From assembly GCF_027409185.1 (NCBI RefSeq), contig NC_084465.1:34327864-34391863 (forward strand): a stretch of DNA of 64,000 bases, in the 5' to 3' direction. Shown piece by piece: positions 11,221-23,000 of the stretch. Made by a program: the position numbers and the translations under genes. Position 1 is the first letter of the stretch. Each line of letters begins with the position of its first letter. This DNA comes from Cynocephalus volans (lineage: Eukaryota; Chordata; Mammalia; Dermoptera; Cynocephalidae). Below the pieces are notes generated by a model. That model ran no database searches and had not been told where the DNA came from. It was given only the letters and a program-made list of their open reading frames with translations.

Positions 11221-14200
11221 TTTTTAATAATGAAAATAAATACTCTCAGTTTTGCATTGTGAATTTTTTTTTTTGTATTATCTGGCAAAGCAATACACCT
11301 ACAGAACTTCACATCAAGGTTTTTGAAGCATTTATTGTACTGTTTAACATGTAAACAATTAAATCATCGCTGTGATTAAACACGGTAATATCCTCTGGAT
11401 ATGTCTTAACATGTATAGAATTTAAGTATCTAGAAGGCAGGACATCCCTTTGATTATAAAGACTATAAAGGGATGGATTTTACCCGTGTATAAAATGTCA
11501 AAAGAGGGGATAAAGATTGGTATGTAACTGCTTTGGTGCAATTTGCTTGTGTCTCAAGTGTATCTTGTATAGATTGTGCCAACTTAACTTTGGATGCAAT
11601 AATTTTACTACATTTCAGATCTCTTTTTAAATACAGCATTATAAGTGAAACAATACTCATCTAATGTTAAGAATTTTCTTTATTAAATTCAGAAATTTAA
11701 CTTTCACATTTTAGTATTTTCAGTGGTGTTTAAGGTCTTATACATGCATATTTTGTATTTGTAAGCACAGATTCTTTTCCAAAAGAAGTGTACTATAATA
11801 TGAATGTTAAAATTGAGGAAAGTAGGATAATAAGTGATATTTGGAAAATTAAAGAAAAATTGAGCCAGAGTCTTTATATTCTTGACTTTAATTTGTTAAA
11901 GTGAAATTTATCATTGTTCTTTCTATATTTTATTTGTTTTTAAATAAATCAGCTAATACTTTATAATTTTATGATAGACTGAAGTTCAATCCATTTAGCC
12001 TGCATTGCACTTTATATTTTAAAAGTTTACACAATTACAAATAATTTGACCAGAAAGACAGTTTCATTCAGTTTGGTTGACACACACCCTTTTAAATGAA
12101 AGAGAAATGTGCTGTGTTCAGTTAGCAGAACAGCTAAAAGTGGAAATGCATTTAGAATACTTTTTCAAATGAATATGAAAGGAAAAATTACTTGTGTTGA
12201 TCAGGGAGGTTTGCCACTTAACCTCTTCAATTATTTCAGCCTCTTGGATAACAATAATACATGTAAAATTTAGAGTTGTAGAATAAAGCAACAGATTTCA
12301 CCTTTTCTAAAGCATTCCTCAGAAGGACTCTTCTGTCTTCCCAGGATGATTTTTTACCGTATACTTGATTTTTGATTGTCACATACTGATAGCTAGTTAA
12401 TTTCCATTCCCCCTCAAAGCTATCTTACTCCTTTCCTTATGGCTTGCTCTTTATTGTAAACCCCTTTCTGAGGTTTCAGTCAAGTCAAGGGCTAGATGGA
12501 GTGAAAAGCAGTAAGATCATGGGAGAGGATGCAGCTATTCACCTGAGGTTCTCCTTGCAAGCTTCTGACTTTTATATACTACCTACCCTTTCACTCATTA
12601 CACATTGACACCAGACTCCCCTTCATATGCGGTATTCAAGCTTTTGTGTATCCCCAGGCAGCTACCATTTCAAATAATCATGTGATAGTTCCACTTGCTG
12701 GCCTGGCTTTTAGGGGAAATCGTGACTTCAGGCAAAGAGGTGGGGAGCCTCTGCTGTCTGTTTCCTGTGGCAGCAGGCAGTTGAGGAGCCTCATGGAAGA
12801 GCACAGACCTGGATCCCTGCTCCTGGTAACCTAACCATCTGCCCCAATTCCTGCGGCAGGGCGGGGTGGGACTCAGCCGGCACCCCCTTATACACTGGCA
12901 TTTGCTTCTTGCTTAGAGGGCCTTTGGAGAACAATTTTTTTTGCTTTCTGGTATCAAAGCTTTCCTTATAATGGGAAGTCTATTTGGAATTTATACATTT
13001 GACTTCCAAACACATTTTCAGGGTTGTGTTCTGCATTCAAATGCAGTCCTGCTAGTCTGTGGTACTGTTGCTACTGCTTGGATGTGGCATGATGGGATGA
13101 ACAAACTCAGTTCAGGGCCAGTGAATTCCCTGCCAAGTCTTAGCCTTTGGTATTACCAGTGGAATAGAATGGCCTATTTGGAAATCTACCTGTTGAACAG
13201 AAGATTCTGTAGGTATATCCCTCAAAGTAGAGGAGAGTAATGCTTACCTCTGGAAATCTTGGGTTTTAGCTGAGAGCCTAGAGTAAGCCTAAGAAGTACT
13301 CTTATCCTAAAACTTCATGTGAATTCTGCATTTTATTTTATCATTTATAGATGTTTATATTAACATGAAAATCTTCTAAATTATCTTTAATTTCAGCTCC
13401 AAAAACTGTTTAGCTGTGTATTGGGTCCCTGATGAGATAAGTACTGTGTGTTTTTATTTGACAAGAACAGAAATGAACTCCAACGAGAATGATTTGTGAC
13501 TCCAAGCTCAGCAGAGCAGAAATTTAAAAGCAAATGATGCTGGGGACTAAGTTAGAAATTTGTTTAGTTCATGAAGGCAGTAGTCCCTGAGAGTGGTGGA
13601 AAGTGGGAGTCATTTGGTGTGAATTCCTTAGGTGTGAGGAATGAACACTCAGCCTTAAGTCCTGCCTGCCCCTTACCTGGGGAGTACAGCCTACCCTAAG
13701 TGGCTTTCTGTTCTTGAGGACTTAAAGTTTGAGATAAGTGAATGAGCTTGTCCTCAGACACCTATAGAAATCAGAAACTTTTGGCCAAGGTTGAAAGCCG
13801 ATTCTTGTGAAACTGTTAATACCTTACAAGGGAGTGTTAAAATGCTGTTATGGAAATACCCTGGAATAGTTTCCCTGTGATTCGAAAGCACCAGGTGTGT
13901 TGGATGTGGCCACAGTTGCAGGAGTTGTGGCAATTGAAATTTTGAGATTGTCATTCCTGTATTTAGTCAACAAATTTGAAGGTTTAGTTTCTCAAGGAAT
14001 AGTAAATTGGGCATTTTGGGAAATAAAAAAAATCTTCAAGCTGGTGAAGGAAAGAGTTTCTCACTCTGAGTAGTGAAATTTAACTTCTAGCTTGTAAAAT
14101 TATTTTTCCTGTACCCAATAAATAGGGGAACTGTTAGGATTTATCCCATTCACTTCTTCATTTTTCCCATTTTGTTGTTTTACCATGTGGTATTGCCTTG

Positions 14201-15284
14201 CATAGAGCCTTGTGAGTAGTAAAAATTAGTTGTTTGCCAGGGAGTTTGAGATGAAGCAATGACAGCGGACAGGACTAATGAAAAGTAAGGATTATGTATT
14301 AGGAATAGATAGGTAATGATTGATTTACATTTTGTGTGTTGATACTTCTTTTTGGTTTATAAAAAGTAAGGTGTATTTAAATGTGCAGTTAAAGTTGGTG
14401 ATATTCCTTCTTTACTAAAGAGTAATTAGGGGCACCAAAAGGGCTGCCCTTCCTTTTTCCTGGCTAAACTGGCCTGGGTAGATATGGGCCATGATCATGG
14501 GTGTTGGCTTATTACTCAGATGTAGACTGGAAGGCTTCTTGGCCTCTGCGGAGGGCTTAAGGTGGCCATCTGACAGACGGGGGTGGGCAGCTCCATGTCC
14601 ACCACCTTTCTGCCTTTGCAATTCTCACACACAAATCAGATGCTTTCATTTATTCTGCAAATTAAAAAGTCACATATGAAACTTTAGTTTGTGTTGACTT
14701 GGTCCGCATTTATTATTACTTTCTCTTTACAACCACAGGAGAGAGGCTGCTTTTTCTAATATGATTTTGTTTCAAAAGGTTTTAATCTGGTGCAAAGCAC
14801 CTCTAGTGGTTTTTCTTTGGATGTGAATGTAAACCATTACAAATGGTACATTTCATCCATCTATTAAAAATAACACCTTATGTAACAATTGGCTGTAAGC
14901 ACAACTATAAAAAGGATGTAAGTATTTATTTTATGTCACACTACATTAGTTTGATCATTACCGCTAGTCATTTCCTTTTGGAATGATTATTAGATTCGTG
15001 CATAATCCAACTGTTAGCCCCACTGCGATTTAAAATAGAAGTCAGCTTAAATCACTCTGAGCTTAGAAATCAAGAGGCAGTGTATTTTCACTATATTTCA
15101 TAGCAAACTCTAAGATCTCAGTTTTCCCACCACTTTACTCCCTGCTCCTCAACCAAGTTTATATAACCAAACCATGAAGGAATGTCCTGTAATTTTCATT
15201 ATATTTACCAATCCCCAAAACTTTTAAATGGTATATTGTAATAGCAGTCTACTGACAATGTTGATACTGTGAAAAGCATGATAA
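11221..15284. other. Intergenic spacer between convergent FAM3C and WNT16, first part
   Basis: AT-rich sequence without supportable genes. A more GC-rich island of single-copy-looking sequence lies at about 12640-12900 and again near 13600-13960. The short ORFs there lack recognisable domains or codon structure and I treat them as chance. Confidence 0.6.
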
Positions 15285-15486
15285 TGCTGTGGTGGTTAAG
15301 GGCACAGACGCTGAAGCCACTCTGTTCTGTGTGACCTTGGGCTGGTTACTTACTGTGTCTCAGTTTCCTCATCTATAAAATGAGGACCACAATAATGGTA
15401 CCTCCTTTATGAGGATGTTGTGAAAATCAAATAGACCAATGCCTGGCATATAGTAAATGCTATCTAAGTGTTTGCTAATATTATTT
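15285..15486 (+). repeat. MIR SINE
   Basis: A classical MIR core is visible: 'gtggttaagggcacaga', then 'gtgtgaccttgggctggtta', 'ctcagtttcctcatctataa', 'aatgcctggcatatagtaaa' and 'tgctatctaagtgtttgcta'. The order gives plus orientation. It is old and shared across mammals. Confidence 0.9.
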
Positions 15487-16599
15487 TCTCTTTCAAAGGA
15501 AATGAGTCCCTCTCTGGTGTACCACTATGTCCCCCCTGTGATGCTGTGCCACATGCCATTATCATCCTGCTCCAAGAAATGTTAAGACTTATCACATCTG
15601 GTCTACAGTAAAACTGAAATTTAAAAAAAAAAAAAAAAGGTTTAGGCATCTTAGCCAATTTTCTTTTAGAAACACTTGTGTTGAGGTGTATTCATGGTTC
15701 CTAGAGATATGATTTGAATTTTTCTTCCCTCAAGTAGCCAAGTGGATCAGTGGATCATAGTGCTCTAGATAACTAACTGGAACCAAATGATTGGTTTAAT
15801 TTCTCAATCTTAGATGACCTCTGGGAAGTGAGGCAAAAGTATCAGCAACTGACTAAATTGCTTATAAATAAATATTTTGATGGGAAGCTTTTCTGCTTCC
15901 ACATTTTAAACTAAGTAGAAACAAACATCATATCAGTACTGACAGTAGTTCAGAACATTAAACTGTATTTCTAAGATATTTACTGTTAATATCACATGGT
16001 TCCAAAGCTGCAAAAACATATAAGGTCATAGTATCTAACCTATATAATTAAAATTTCATTATTATTCTTAATATAACTGTCACAGTTTTTTTTTAAAATA
16101 CCAAACAAAAGAATTATCATCCAAATTGTGAATAGGGAAATAATACAGTTGTTCATATTTAAAAGAAGGTGTTGTTAATGTGTAATGTACTGCTATCTGG
16201 TAAAAGATTTAATTAGTCAACTTCCTTATCCAGAGGGTTCAGGTATTGCCATTTAAGATGCTTTTCTTGATTTCACTTCAAGATAAATCATTGCCTCTTA
16301 CCGCCTCTATTACACAGTTCCAAATTTACAAAAAAGTTGAATTCCTAAATTGAAACATAATAATACATCAGAGTGCCTCCCTTCCCCTTTTAACAGCATG
16401 AAGGGCGTTTAAACAAATCTAAGCACTTTCTACCCACATTCATAAAATCCACATTGCTTTTGGATTGCTTTGTCTGGCTGTGATCTGTATGATGTCAGGA
16501 GATGTCTCCTAAACCCATCACTAGAACTGGGACATCTAATGTCTTTCCTGCCCAGCATTCAGGTACTGTTTACTGGTAATATTACACTCTGGTTTTCCT
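15487..16599. other. Intergenic AT-rich spacer
   Basis: No gene is supported. A 16-bp A run at about 15623-15638 may be the tail of an unrecognised retroposon. Confidence 0.5.
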
Positions 16600-17198
16600 C
16601 TACTGACTCACCCCCCCCCCCCCCCCATTCTCAAGCTGTGTGATTTTAGTTGGAGTGAACCCCACTGCCAGCTCCAGGCATGGGCTATGATTGCCTTAAG
16701 ACAGATCAGGTTACCTATCTCCCACCTCCAACTCCCAATGGTCATGGTGATTGGTTCAGAGATGGGCATATGTAACCAATCAGAACCAGTGAGACTCAGG
16801 CCACCTTTGCTGGATTTTCTGTGCAGGAAAAGTTTGCCCTCTCCTGTGTGAGCAACCAGAAAAGAACCTGTCTCTTTCCTTAGAATAAGTGGTAGGAGAA
16901 TGAAGTCTGGAAGTGTGGCCACCATGTTGCTAAGAAAAGCAGAGCGCCTGCAGCTGGGGGGTGGGAGGGTTAGGGAGGGTACAGTACCTTGTGGAGTGTG
17001 AAGCAGAAGGCAAGGCCAGAAGCCAGCCTAAAGAGATGGAGACGCTTGAGCCCTGCAAACATGGCGTGAGCGTATTCACCTGACCCAGTCACAATTCTGG
17101 AGTTTTCAGCTACTGGATCAATACATTTCCTTTAATATTTAAACCAGTCTGAGTTGGGTTTTCTGTGTATTTGCAACATAAAGAGCCCTAACTAATAC
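16600..17198. repeat. Old interspersed repeat, family unassigned, with poly-C start
   Basis: A C homopolymer of about 16 bases (from 16611) is followed by phrases typical of a dispersed mammalian repeat: 'gtgattggttcagagatggg', 'caatcagaaccagtgagact' and a terminal 'gagccctaactaatacag'. The last phrase is shared with LTR or DNA-transposon ends in mammals. No coding capacity survives. Confidence 0.45.
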
Positions 17199-17900
17199 AG
17201 GCAAAATAGCCTAGACTGGATAGAAACCTTTGGATCCCAGAGTTGTGTTCCCAGGAGCAACAGGATGCTCCCTCTACTAAGACCAGGAGTGAGAAAAAAA
17301 TGGGTCAAGGCTAGGATGTCAGCCAGTAAGACAAATGGGTGAGAACCTCAAGGATGGCTTCCATGGCAATGCCAAGGATGAAAAGAAAAAGAAGAGCCTA
17401 AAGACACAGCTTGGAAATTAGGAGGAGTTCTTTCTCAGGTATCTGAGAGAGGACAGACTGAGTTACTATTTTTAAAGCAATGGCTGTTTAGTCATCAGGT
17501 GTTCGTGAATTAGAAGCTGCCTGATTCTCACAGTCAACAAGGTAATCATGAAAAGTTTTCTAGTTAACAGAAGAAACTGATCATTAATGGGAACTATAGT
17601 CTTCTTTTAAACAAGGGTGCTTATTTTCAATGAAGATAACATAGACTTACTTTGCAAAAAATGGCAGAAGAATAAGTGCCTATTATTCAGAGTATTCTTT
17701 TTAATGGATAGTAAAGAACGGAAAACCATTCTTATAAAGAAGCACTGTATTTGTCCATTTGCCATTTCTGAGTCTCTCATTTAGTATATAATAACTTTGT
17801 TAAACTTTAAGGGTCACAATTAAATGTTCAGTCTTGATTTTAATATTGGACCTGAGACATTTTTCATGGATTTGCTCTTTTTTCACAAATTATTGTTTCA
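17199..17900. other. Intergenic spacer near the WNT16 3' end
   Basis: Unremarkable sequence. It may include the distal part of the WNT16 3' UTR, whose end cannot be fixed from sequence. Confidence 0.4.
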
Positions 17901-19568
17901 CCTCGGTAAATAAAATTAAAAAAAAAAAAAAAGAATGAGATGGGGGGCTGGGAAACATTTCTTTATCTTATCAATAAGAAAAAGAATATTCTTCCTCTGT
18001 CTATTCTGAACTTAGAAAATCTATTTTTTCTATATAATACTGAAATATTTAACAGTTCATAAAAAACAAGCATTTACATTAAAATATAACCTTAAATACA
18101 GCCCTGTAATTTTCACCAGGAACCTTGTAAAATGTAATGAATATACATGCATGAATATTACAACAAGAAAGACCATTCAACATTCAAATGGAAATGCAGC
18201 ATTACATACAATATAATAAATATCCAGGATATCAAATCCACAAATTGATCATTATTCTGATTTAGATTCTTTTTTCCAGTTAAGACTTTTACTATATAAT
18301 TTATTATAATAGCCTTACAAGTTAAGCATATCTAATGTGAAAAGAAAATTCAATTAATCTGACTGCTAAGTAACATGATTCTCAATATTTTGCAACATAT
18401 TTTAATCTCTAACATATAAAACTGTCATTTTAGCAAGAAATACACATCCATATAACTAATGAATTAACTTTTTCAGCATTAAAAAAATCAGAGTTAATAG
18501 TATGAAAAGAAACAGAAGCTAATCTTATTTTTGAGATAGTCTTATTGCCTTAGTTCTTGGGTTTTGGCAGTAAATGTCTTAAGTTTTAATACATATCATA
18601 TAATTTAAATACTGTATTTACAAAATATATATTTTTTAGCAAAATACTATACAAAAAAACAATCTTTACAAATTTAAAGGGTGCTTTTCTTTACAATGTG
18701 TGAGAGCTCTTTATATTTTTACTTCTACTTTTCTCACATGTTTTCAGGATACCTTCCCTTCCCCAGTATCTCAGAGCTGGGTTTTTACCGTGGAAACAGT
18801 TCTATGATAAAAGTGTAAATCCAAAGATCAAATATTGCTATATATCTTACAGAGGTTTTTGTAGACAAGTCCTCCCAGTTAAAAGGCACTTAAAATCCAA
18901 ATCATACATTTTACTTTTTAAATTTTGATTCTTTCTGTTTGTTACTGAACATCTCTAACAAACTCTTTTTTAGAGATATTGCATCACTTACGAAGATTCT
19001 TTTTTACTGCCCGTTTTTTAAAGTGCATGAAAGATTAAGTAAACACCCATCACTATGTTAACTTTTGAACATCTCTCTATGCACGAATACTTAATAAGAT
19101 TTTAATTAAAATACTGAGAGAATAAATGAGATTCATATTTACTGCTCCTTGATGCTATAATTGTGGCTTTTAAAAATGATTGATATTCACCCACCATTAC
19201 TGAGTTCCATAACTGAGCTCCTGAGTGGAGGATCTTATCCCGAGTATGGAACAGGTCACCAGCATGAGGGCTCTTTCCTGTTCTTTCTTACTTAGGAAAC
19301 AGATTATCATTTTTGTATGTCTATTTATATTCCCCAAACTACCAAAAGATGAATACAAACCTTTGCAACTTTAGAATCCCAAGAAATCCACATGATCGAT
19401 GTGTATTTGGATGTCAATCAGGTAAAGGAAACTCTCAAGAAGGCCCAAGGATCTGGGAATTCCAATGCAGGGGTTAGTTTCACCAGCCCTGCCCAGTGGG
19501 TGGCACCCTGGGGGTTGCAGTGCTGTTGTAAGCTGCTGAGAAATCTTGCCCAAGGACTGGTGGAGTGG
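17901..19568 (-). other. WNT16: WNT16 3' UTR (approximate extent)
   Basis: The sequence downstream of the WNT16 stop codon on the minus strand is AT-rich, noncoding and free of clear young repeats, which fits a long 3' UTR. A minus-strand AATAAA lies near 18299-18304. An A run at about 17919-17932 on + follows 'taaataaaatt' and may be a separate retroposon tail. The 3' boundary is a guess; human WNT16 has a 3' UTR of broadly similar size. Confidence 0.4.
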
Positions 19569-20033
19569 TTACTTACAAGTGTGGACATCAGTCATGCTTT
19601 CACACCTCCTGCAGCGGACATAGCAGCACCAGATAAACTTACACTCACACCTCTCCACGTGCCTGACCACATGGGTGTTGTAGCCCCTGCCGCAGCAGAG
19701 GAGGTTGCAGCCATCTGCACCCTCTGACGTACGGTTGCATTCTCTGCCTTGTGTCCCTGGGATCCCCAGTTTCTTATCCTCCACACAATAGTTGGGAGAC
19801 TTATTCATGTAGAGCAGATCTTCCTTGTGGATTGGTATTTTCCTCTGATCTTTTTCTCTTCTGCGCATTTTTCTCTTTATTTTGTCTGATATCTGGATAC
19901 TGTTTTCATATTTATCCTTCAACAAGTGGCCAATCTTTTCAAAAGAAGACATGGTTTTCCAGCATGTTTTCACAGCACAGGAGCCGGAAACTCCATGGCA
20001 GCGGCAGTCCACTGACATCAGCTTGGCGACAGC
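19569..20033 (-). CDS. WNT16: WNT16 exon 4, coding part
   Basis: On the minus strand the acceptor TTGGTTTCAG (rc of 20034-20043) precedes [20 protein letters not shown]. The exon encodes residues 212-365 and the stop TAA (19569-19571). It carries the acylated serine motif, a basic patch ([15 protein letters not shown]), [20 protein letters not shown] and the cysteine-dense C-terminus. Codons upstream of AVAK in the same frame are intronic. Identity to mammalian WNT16 is very high as remembered. Confidence 0.97.
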   Translation of the reverse strand, partial: AVAKLMSVDCRCHGVSGSCAVKTCWKTMSSFEKIGHLLKDKYENSIQISDKIKRKMRRREKDQRKIPIHKEDLLYMNKSPNYCVEDKKLGIPGTQGRECNRTSEGADGCNLLCCGRGYNTHVVRHVERCECKFIWCCYVRCRRCESMTDVHTCK

Positions 20034-23000
20034 CTGAAACCAACAGTAATTTTGTTCAAGAGTCATTCGTGAAATGCTTTATGAACACTTTATAACAGAA
20101 GCACAGTTAACCTAATCACTTAGTTTTCTGGGTCTGTTTCCTCCCGTATAAAAATGATGGTTTTGATCATAATGGATCTTTAAGATTATTTAGGGTTCAC
20201 AGGTATCGTCCTTTGATTTGTCCCCAATTTTTTGTCCAAATGTCTTGACCCTGCAGAGCAAACATTTCCAACTTGTATATAAAGTAGTAGACCAGGCTAA
20301 TGTTGTCAGAGATTATCTGAGGTAACAAAGGGAAATAACATTTACTTCTAATCCCCTAATTTTGGGGCATGGGAGGATGCTCACATATGCTTGTATGTGC
20401 CTGATACCATTCAATGCTTTGCTACTCAGAGTATGGTTCATGGACCAGCAGCTTCAGCATCACTTGTGAGAAATGCGAGAAATGCAGTCTCTCAAGCCCC
20501 ATTCCAGACCCACAGAGTTGGAAGCCCCATTTTAACAGGTTCCCCAGGTGACTCTTATGCCTATTGAAATTTGAGAAGCACTGATAGAGCAGTTAGTGCT
20601 CTCAACGCCCATAGTACATAGAAACAGCTCTGGAACTTTACAAATAACCAATGATCGAACCCCTGAGATTCTGAATTAATTGGTCAGGGTGTGGTCCAGA
20701 CAATGTTACTGTCACCAAGCTGCTCAGATGATTCTAATGGGCATCTAGAAATGAGAACTATTGATTCAATTGAGAGTCCTCAAGTTTGATCACTGTAAAA
20801 GTCAGTTCCATTTATGGGGGAGAAGGGGGAATGAATATGCTGTCCCCTAGTTACAGATCACATGAGAAACCCCAACTCATCCGGTTAAGTTGGTCAAAAG
20901 GAGAGGAGGTTGGAGAACACAGTTGCTCCCAGCAAATTCTTCCCCTCTCCTAAAAAATTAATTCAAAATGTATGTGCTATCCTTGATGAATCAGTAGCAC
21001 CATCCTAACATAGAAAGCAGAAAGGGGATAATGTTTGTGTAATTTTTCAATTCTAAGTGCTGAGTTCAGTTTATACAGACTGAGGAATTAAATGAGATTA
21101 CATATATTTGTAATAGCCCACTGACTGGCACACATTAAGGTCTAAATAAATGTCCCATTTCTCTGAAGATAAAGGTACAGTCATAGTTGACATAAAAATT
21201 TCCAGTGCAGCTAGTGGTGCAAAAACAATATAGAGATTTCAAAAGTTTCAGGGCTCTAATCTCTTGCATACCAGGCTAGCCAGCATAGCTTCCTTCAATC
21301 CCCAGACGATGGCAGAGCAGATTAATAAATCGTCGGGACTAGCTGTAGAGTTGACAGTCTTGTCAACATGCTGGGTAAAATGAAAAATGGATCTATCCAT
21401 TCAATAACTTGGAAATTATGTGTGTAAACTCAGTAAAGAAAGGAAAAACCTTACAGTTTAAATTCTGCTTACAGTTCTTATCAAAAGCATGAAATGACAG
21501 AAGTCTATATTTTGCTATTTTGTACCAAATCCAACACTGACATGTTTACAAGAATATAACATTTTTAAACAAGTTAACAAAATTTTCTTAACTATATAAT
21601 GAAACAGAATATTTCAAACAATTGATAATATTTGCAACCTTAAGTGAGAGCATATGGTATTGATTTTTGCAATGTTTGATACTTCCTAGTAGTGTTTAAA
21701 ATAATACACAGAATATTATTTAAATCCTGTCTTTATAGAATACAGCACATAAGCTCTTTGTGAATTCACAAAACTGAGAAACTAATAGATGCATCTATTT
21801 CCTTTTAACTCAGGGCAAAATATACCCTTCAATGATATGAGAGCAATTTACAAAGTATAGCACACAAGCTTATTTGGTTAAAGTAATGGTATTTGATATT
21901 CACAAAGTCCTCAATTTTAAAAAATGTCTCCAGGCAAGAAAATGTTCAAATTAATGCAATCCTTTTACCTTCACTCAGATTTTAAGTGCCCGAAGGACAT
22001 GAGAAAAAGAAAGCTTAATCAGTGCTAGGTGAAAACAACACAAATTGTCCGAAGAAAGCCAAAAGTCTAAGAATGTAGGTTTATGTGTTTAAACCTGACT
22101 AACCTTCCTACAATCATCGCTTAGTGATTTAAAGCTGCTTCTTCCTCGGGATCACGACCGAGGAGCTGACTTTTTCTTTTATTAGCCAGTTCAGACATCA
22201 TGTAAGGTGTTGCCAATTTGTAAAGAATGGAAAACAGAGCAGATGCTCACTAATTACTTATTGAATAATTAGTCCAGTTCACTTGAATCGTTTTAACTCC
22301 TCCTCTGTTGGTAACGTTAATCAAGATGAAGTGATAAAAACCACTTTCTGAAATAAGAGTCACTGCTGAGAGGTCATGGTATTGGGAGACCTGTAACCAG
22401 TGGAGCTCCCCTCCAATTCCTCAGGCTTAGCCCCATCCACAAGAGTGTTAGCCCACAAAAGTGACACACTGCTTCATGCATTTGAAGGATAAAAAGAGAG
22501 ACTGATTTTCAAATTCAATTATACCACCTGCTGAATTTGTATTGGAATTTGGGGGTGAGGGGTTCTACTCCAGAAAACTAGTCCTTTTAAATACCTGGGA
22601 TTTATAATTTTTTAGCAATGACATTTTTAAAAGATTTGTTCTATTACCTTGAATTATAAGTATACCTAACAATAAGTATAAAAAGATGGTAATTTTATCA
22701 CATATATGATTTATATTATTTTTCTATCCTATTTCATACTAGCAATATATATATTCTAAGACAGAAAGATAAATAAACTTCAAGAAGAAGAATCTCAATA
22801 ACTTGACATGCAATTTGAATGATTATAACCCATAATACTCCAAGGAAAGAATCTGGACAGATGGGAATTAAAATAAAGTAGTATAATCACCACTCAGAGA
22901 ATTTGATGAAAGACAGAGTTCAAGGGCAGACACACACACAAATATACACATAGAATTTAACTCTACAGAACTTAGTGCTTTGCAGAGCACTTTCATAAAT

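Noticed and set aside
12941-13240. 99-codon ORF in the FAM3C-WNT16 spacer
   Set aside because: No family resemblance, and it lies in convergent intergenic sequence. Treated as chance.
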